A stretch of DNA of 10,256 nucleotides. It comes from Thermoanaerobaculia bacterium (GTDB lineage: Bacteria > Acidobacteriota > Thermoanaerobaculia > Multivoradales > UBA5704). The notes below the pieces were generated by a model. The model did not search any database and was not told the DNA's origin. It saw nothing but the letters and a program-made list of their open reading frames with translations. The position numbers and the translations under genes are program-made. The stretch is from NCBI GenBank assembly GCA_025937035.1, contig JAICSG010000082.1, positions 1-10,256 of the forward strand, written 5' to 3'. Shown piece by piece: positions 8,135 to 10,256 of the stretch. Position 1 is the first letter of the stretch; the number at the start of each line of letters is the position of its first letter.

Positions 8135-8153
8135 AAAAACGCCGAAACCGGCG
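8135..8153 (-). terminator. Terminator-like hairpin in the leader of the barrel operon (possible attenuator)
   Basis: On the leftward strand the sequence CGCCG-GTTT-CGGCG forms a perfect 5-bp stem with a 4-nt loop and is followed at once by TTTTT (8139 down to 8135). It lies only 25 nt before the barrel start codon, so a full stop here would silence the operon. The 3' part of a competing 7-bp inverted repeat (AACCGGC at 8175-8169 with GCCGGTT at 8152-8146) overlaps the 5' arm of the hairpin, the arrangement of an antiterminator. The stem is short and the function is inference. Confidence 0.4.
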
Positions 8154-8223
8154 CGAATTCAGCATTCGGCCGGTTCCACGGCATTCCAGGGATCACGCCC
8201 AACACCTTTCGATTCATTGCAGC

Positions 8224-8252
8224 TTGGCGCCCCTCGCGAGGGCCCCTGCCAA
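8224..8252. repeat. Imperfect inverted repeat in the leader
   Basis: TTGGC (8224-8228) and GCCAA (8248-8252) are complementary arms around a perfect 12-bp palindrome CCCTCGCGAGGG (8231-8242). It could be an operator or a structured element of the leader RNA. Seen directly; the role is unknown. Confidence 0.5.
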
Positions 8253-8411
8253 CTGTTGATCGAGACCTTTTACCCTGGTGTATGCCTCGTGCGAACCGGT
8301 TCTCGGCCATCTGCCAAGCCGTCCTACGAGATGCTTCTTCTACTCGATGCTTCCCAGCTGCTCAGGATCGAGGTCCTTCAAACGAAGTCCTGTGCTGCGG
8401 CCATGGGAGAG

Positions 8412-8427
8412 TGCAAGAGGGGTGCCA
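8412..8427 (-). promoter_or_regulatory. Sigma-54-type promoter for the barrel-led EPS operon
   Basis: The leftward strand reads TGGCACCCCTCTTGCA, matching the sigma-54 consensus TGGCACG-N4-TTGCA in 11 of 12 fixed positions with the exact GG-N10-GC spacing (GG 8426-8425, GC 8414-8413). The start of transcription is expected near 8401, leaving a leader of about 290 nt before the barrel ATG at 8109. Sigma-54 promoters need an enhancer-binding activator; none is encoded in the window. PEP-CTERM loci in other bacteria are controlled by sigma-54 with PrsK/PrsR, so the site fits the context. Confidence 0.72.
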
Positions 8428-8608
8428 GTGAGCGCGCCCCGGAGCGTGGCGATCGGCCCTCCCAGGGAGACCGTCGGGGTGTGCCCGGTTTCCGCCGCCC
8501 GCTCTTGCAACCCCCGCGTGTAGGTTTTTCCGCCCGGTCTGGAACCGCCTCTTTACCAAGCGCTGATTGAAAGAGACTGATAAGTCGATGATGTGGCTGA
8601 GGATAGCG

Positions 8609-8634
8609 CCCGCCCGCGTCACGCCGCGGACGGG
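8609..8634 (-). terminator. GC-rich hairpin downstream of the export gene
   Basis: The leftward RNA can form a 10-bp stem (CCCGUCCGCG with CGCGGGCGGG, one G-U pair) with a 6-nt loop, starting 36 nt after the stop of the export gene. No U tract follows on this strand; on the rightward strand the same element has one mismatch and is followed by TTTT. A terminator that separates the export gene from the barrel operon is plausible but not certain. Confidence 0.4.
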
Positions 8635-8669
8635 GTTTTGATACCTTTTCGTAACCGGGGAGGGAGATC

Positions 8670-9257
8670 TCAGGGGACGATCAGCGTGTCGCCGGGCTGG
8701 AGGAGGAGGTTGTCCTCGGGCTTCTTGCCGTTGATGATCGACTTGAGCTCGACCTCCATCCGCTTCTCCTGCCGGCCGTCGCGGCCGTCGCGCAGCAGGA
8801 CCACGCGCCCCTTGGCGTAGGGGGTGAGGCCGCCCGCCAGGGCCAGGGCCTGCATCAGCTTCCCCCGCGGCTCCAGATCGTAGGTCCCGGGATGGGCCAC
8901 CTCGCCGGTGACGTAGATCTTGCGCGAGTGGATCTCCTTGACCACCACCGAGACGCCCGGCGCCGTAACGTATTCCTTATATCCATCGGTCAGGGTTGCT
9001 TTAAGGGCCAGCGGCGTCATGCCCGCCGCCTGCACGTCGCCCAGCAGCGGCACCGAGATGCGGCCGTCCGGGCGCACGGGCACGGTCGCGGAGAGGTCCG
9101 GGTTCTTCCAGACGGAGACCTCCAGCACGTCGCCGATGCCGATCAAATAGGCGTTCGGCGGGTCCTGCTGGGTCCGCGTGACGGTCTGGGCGGAAGCCGC
9201 TCCGCAGAGCAGGACCAGCAGAGCGGCGGCGATTCGCGATATGGCCAGGGTTCTCAT
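8670..9257 (-). CDS. Short polysaccharide export (OPX/Wza-like) protein, PEP-CTERM-associated type
   Basis: A 195-residue periplasmic export protein. The signal peptide has core AAALLVLLCG (10-19) and cleavage site ASA before Q24. The Poly_export domain (about 36-110) shows YLIGIGDVLEVSVWKNPDLS (37-56), VRPDGRISVPLLGDV (61-75) and ALKATLTDGYKEYVTAPGV (84-102). One SLBB domain follows (113-195) with IYVTGEVAHPGTYDL (114-128), ALAGGLTPYAKG (139-150) and LQPGDTLIVP at the end. The protein stops there: it lacks the extra SLBB repeat and the C-terminal helix by which E. coli Wza crosses the outer membrane, so it needs a partner pore. Cys18 does not sit in a proper lipobox (preceded by VLL), so it is probably not a lipoprotein. 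The start at 9257 is set by the signal peptide and by GGAGGAG upstream; the open frame to 9392 has no such support. It has its own sigma-54-type promoter and is transcribed apart from the main operon. Confidence 0.93.
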   Translation of the reverse strand: MRTLAISRIAAALLVLLCGAASAQTVTRTQQDPPNAYLIGIGDVLEVSVWKNPDLSATVPVRPDGRISVPLLGDVQAAGMTPLALKATLTDGYKEYVTAPGVSVVVKEIHSRKIYVTGEVAHPGTYDLEPRGKLMQALALAGGLTPYAKGRVVLLRDGRDGRQEKRMEVELKSIINGKKPEDNLLLQPGDTLIVP

Positions 9258-9306
9258 ACCCACACTCCTCCGAGCGAACAAAGGTTCACCTGCGGTTGGC
9301 CGGAAG

Positions 9307-9322
9307 TGCAAGAAGCGCGCCG
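9307..9322 (-). promoter_or_regulatory. Sigma-54-type promoter for the export gene
   Basis: The leftward strand reads CGGCGCGCTTCTTGCA: GG (9321-9320), ten bases, GC (9309-9308), with GGC-CG and TTGCA as in the TGGCACG-N4-TTGCA consensus. The expected start is near 9296, giving a 38- to 39-nt leader before the ATG at 9257. Confidence 0.65.
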
Positions 9323-9341
9323 GAGCCCCCCCCCGGCCCCC

Positions 9342-9357
9342 TGGCCTGCGCGTTGCA
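9342..9357 (+). promoter_or_regulatory. Sigma-54-type promoter for the methyltransferase gene
   Basis: The rightward strand reads TGGCCTGCGCGTTGCA: GG (9343-9344), ten bases, GC (9355-9356), with TGGC and TTGCA identical to the consensus and two mismatches in between. The expected start is near 9368, giving a leader of about 42 nt before the ATG at 9410. Confidence 0.6.
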
Positions 9358-9383
9358 TTCAGGATCGCTCGCAGCACCAAAAG

Positions 9384-9397
9384 CCCGCGCACGCGGG
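9384..9397. repeat. Perfect dyad CCCGCG-N2-CGCGGG
   Basis: A 6-bp inverted repeat with a 2-bp spacer lies about 88 to 101 bp upstream of the predicted start of the export gene, a usual distance for an enhancer-binding activator, and just inside the predicted methyltransferase leader. The sequence is certain; its role as an activator site is inference. Confidence 0.4.
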
Positions 9398-9409
9398 GAG
9401 GCCCACACC

Positions 9410-10256
9410 ATGAAGAAACGCCTGCTCGATTGGATCCTCTGCCCTCAGTGCGGCGACCGGCCGCGGCTCGACGTCTTCCAGGAAGGAAAGGTGGAGCTCC
9501 CCTCGCCGGTGGCGTCGCCGGCCTGCTCCTTCTACTGCGGCCGGCACGGCGTGGCCCGGCCGGGTGAGATCACGCCGCCCCCGGACTGCAATTCCTGCTA
9601 TCGCGAGGAGATCCTGGAAGGGGCCCTCTCCTGCGCCTGCGGGCTGGTCTACCCGATCATCGACGGCATTCCCAGGATGCTCCGCAACGCCCGCGAGGAG
9701 TACCCCGACTTCTTCGCCCGCCACGGCCTGGCCGGCGTGCAGAAGTCAGCCGGCGTGCCCGGGGGGGACCGCCGCAGCTCGAAGAGCTTCGGCCTCCAGT
9801 GGACCCTCTACCAGGAGGGGGACGCCACCTGGTTCAAGGACGACGCCGGCCTGCGCAAGAAGGAGTTTCTTTATAACCTCGACACCACCCCCGAGGAGCT
9901 GCGGGGCTCCACCCTGCTCGACGGCGGCTGCGGCAACGGCGAGCTGACGCGGGCGGTGGCCGAATACGGCCCCGAGATCGTGGCCATGGACTTCAGCCGC
10001 AGCGTGGAGAACGCCCGCCGGCGGCTGTTCGAGAAGGGGTTCCCGGTGTCGCACAAGGTCCACTATCTCCAGGGGAACCTCCTGGAGCTGCCGCTGCTGC
10101 CGCGGAGCTTCGACATGGTGCACACCTCGGGCGTGCTCCACCACACGCCGAGCACCTACCGGGCCTTCCGCTCGATCAGCACGGCGGTGAAGCCGGGGGG
10201 CAAACTCTACGTGCAGCTCTATCGTCTGCGGCCGCGGTGGATCCATCTCGTCAACG
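9410..10256 (+). CDS. SAM-dependent methyltransferase with cysteine-rich zinc-ribbon N-terminus (cut by window edge)
   Basis: The first 282 codons are present; the gene runs off the right edge. The N-terminal part resembles a Trm112-like zinc ribbon: LLDWILCPQCG (5-15) and, after an unusually long insertion, GALSCACGLVYPIIDGIPRM (71-90). The insertion brings two more pairs, C39/C43 with H46, and C60/C63, for eight cysteines in all. A class I methyltransferase domain follows: motif I LLDGGCGNGEL (169-179), an acidic MDFSRS strand for SAM binding (about 195-200), FDMVHTSGVLHH and VKPGGKLYVQLYR near the window end. The substrate is unknown; its place beside an EPS locus suggests a sugar, glycan or lipid-linked intermediate. 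The start has GGGGAGG 8 nt upstream. It is divergent from the export gene and has a sigma-54-type promoter, so it may be co-regulated. Confidence 0.88.
   Translation, partial: MKKRLLDWILCPQCGDRPRLDVFQEGKVELPSPVASPACSFYCGRHGVARPGEITPPPDCNSCYREEILEGALSCACGLVYPIIDGIPRMLRNAREEYPDFFARHGLAGVQKSAGVPGGDRRSSKSFGLQWTLYQEGDATWFKDDAGLRKKEFLYNLDTTPEELRGSTLLDGGCGNGELTRAVAEYGPEIVAMDFSRSVENARRRLFEKGFPVSHKVHYLQGNLLELPLLPRSFDMVHTSGVLHHTPSTYRAFRSISTAVKPGGKLYVQLYRLRPRWIHLVN

Larger units (their letters stand above)
8110..8669. other. 560-bp non-coding regulatory region between export gene and barrel operon
   Basis: No convincing gene is seen on either strand; open frames here have no domain, signal peptide or ribosome binding site of note. 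The region is visibly richer in A/T than the flanking genes. It holds, from right to left on the leftward strand: a GC-rich hairpin after the export gene (8609-8634), a sigma-54-type promoter (8412-8427), a palindrome GAACCGGTTC (8293-8302), an imperfect inverted repeat (8224-8252) and a hairpin followed by a T tract (8135-8153) just before the barrel gene. The hexamer AACCGG/CCGGTT occurs at five places (8146, 8170, 8294, 8485, 8653). Confidence 0.75.
9258..9409. other. Divergent intergenic region with back-to-back promoters
   Basis: This 152-bp spacer serves the leftward export gene and the rightward methyltransferase. It holds two opposed sigma-54-type promoters whose -24 elements are 21 bp apart, a run of nine C (9326-9334) between them, a perfect dyad CCCGCG-CA-CGCGGG (9384-9397), and ribosome binding sites for both genes (GGAGGAG on the leftward strand, GGGGAGG at 9395-9401 on the rightward strand). 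Confidence 0.75.

Noticed and set aside
8237-8257. Another TGGC-led sigma-54-like site on the leftward strand nearer the barrel gene
   Set aside because: The GG to GC spacing is wrong and TTGC is absent.
8110-8310. Upstream extension of the barrel frame by 67 residues
   Set aside because: It would bury the signal peptide and has no family likeness; the stretch also contains the terminator-like hairpin and palindromes.
8362-8622. Leftward 86-codon open frame in the intergenic region
   Set aside because: No ribosome binding site, Arg/His-rich composition, and it runs across the sigma-54-type promoter.
8670-9257. Lipoprotein signal in the export protein
   Set aside because: Cys18 is preceded by VLL and not by a small residue, while ASA-Q gives a good signal peptidase I site.
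9258-9392. Upstream extension of the export protein by 45 residues
   Set aside because: The signal peptide and a strong ribosome binding site place the start at 9257, and the extension would cover both promoters.
1-10256. tRNA, rRNA, CRISPR, transposase or integrase signals
   Set aside because: I saw no cloverleaf, repeat-spacer array or recombinase motif; the window reads as an intact chromosomal EPS locus.

Overview
The window comes from a high-GC Gram-negative bacterium. It carries outer-membrane proteins with signal peptides, a Wza-type exporter and an envelope polysaccharide locus. Gene types, order and wording of motifs match the exopolysaccharide loci that accompany exosortase/PEP-CTERM (XrtA-type) systems. 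Such loci are known from proteobacteria, Acidobacteriota and related phyla; I cannot place the organism more precisely from sequence alone.

Layout. From about 8109 down to base 1, six genes read leftwards as a tight operon: an outer-membrane beta-barrel protein, a Wzz-type chain-length regulator, a CpsD-type tyrosine autokinase, a polyprenyl-phosphate sugar transferase that starts the repeat unit, a GT4-like glycosyltransferase, and an O-antigen ligase-like membrane protein. The operon continues into an asparagine-synthase-type amidotransferase cut by the left edge. Junctions are overlaps or gaps of at most 16 bp. A 560-bp non-coding region (8110-8669) separates this operon from a short polysaccharide export (OPX/Wza-like) gene at 8670-9257, also leftward. 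A 152-bp divergent spacer (9258-9409) follows, then a rightward methyltransferase with a cysteine-rich N-terminus, cut by the right edge.

How it fits together. The sugar transferase loads the first sugar-phosphate on the lipid carrier, the glycosyltransferase extends it, and the ligase-like protein may polymerise or transfer the glycan. Wzz plus kinase control length and export, and the OPX protein plus the beta-barrel probably form the exit route. The amidotransferase and the methyltransferase could modify the glycan or its precursors.

Regulation is the most striking non-coding signal. Three sites with exact GG-N10-GC spacing and a TTGCA -12 box (sigma-54 type) lie at the three places where a promoter is needed: before the export gene, before the methyltransferase, and about 290 nt before the barrel-led operon. 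The last would give a long structured leader ending in a hairpin plus U-tract next to the barrel start, with a competing inverted repeat, as in an attenuator. This agrees with the known sigma-54/PrsK-PrsR control of PEP-CTERM loci, but no regulator, exosortase or PEP-CTERM substrate gene lies in the window.
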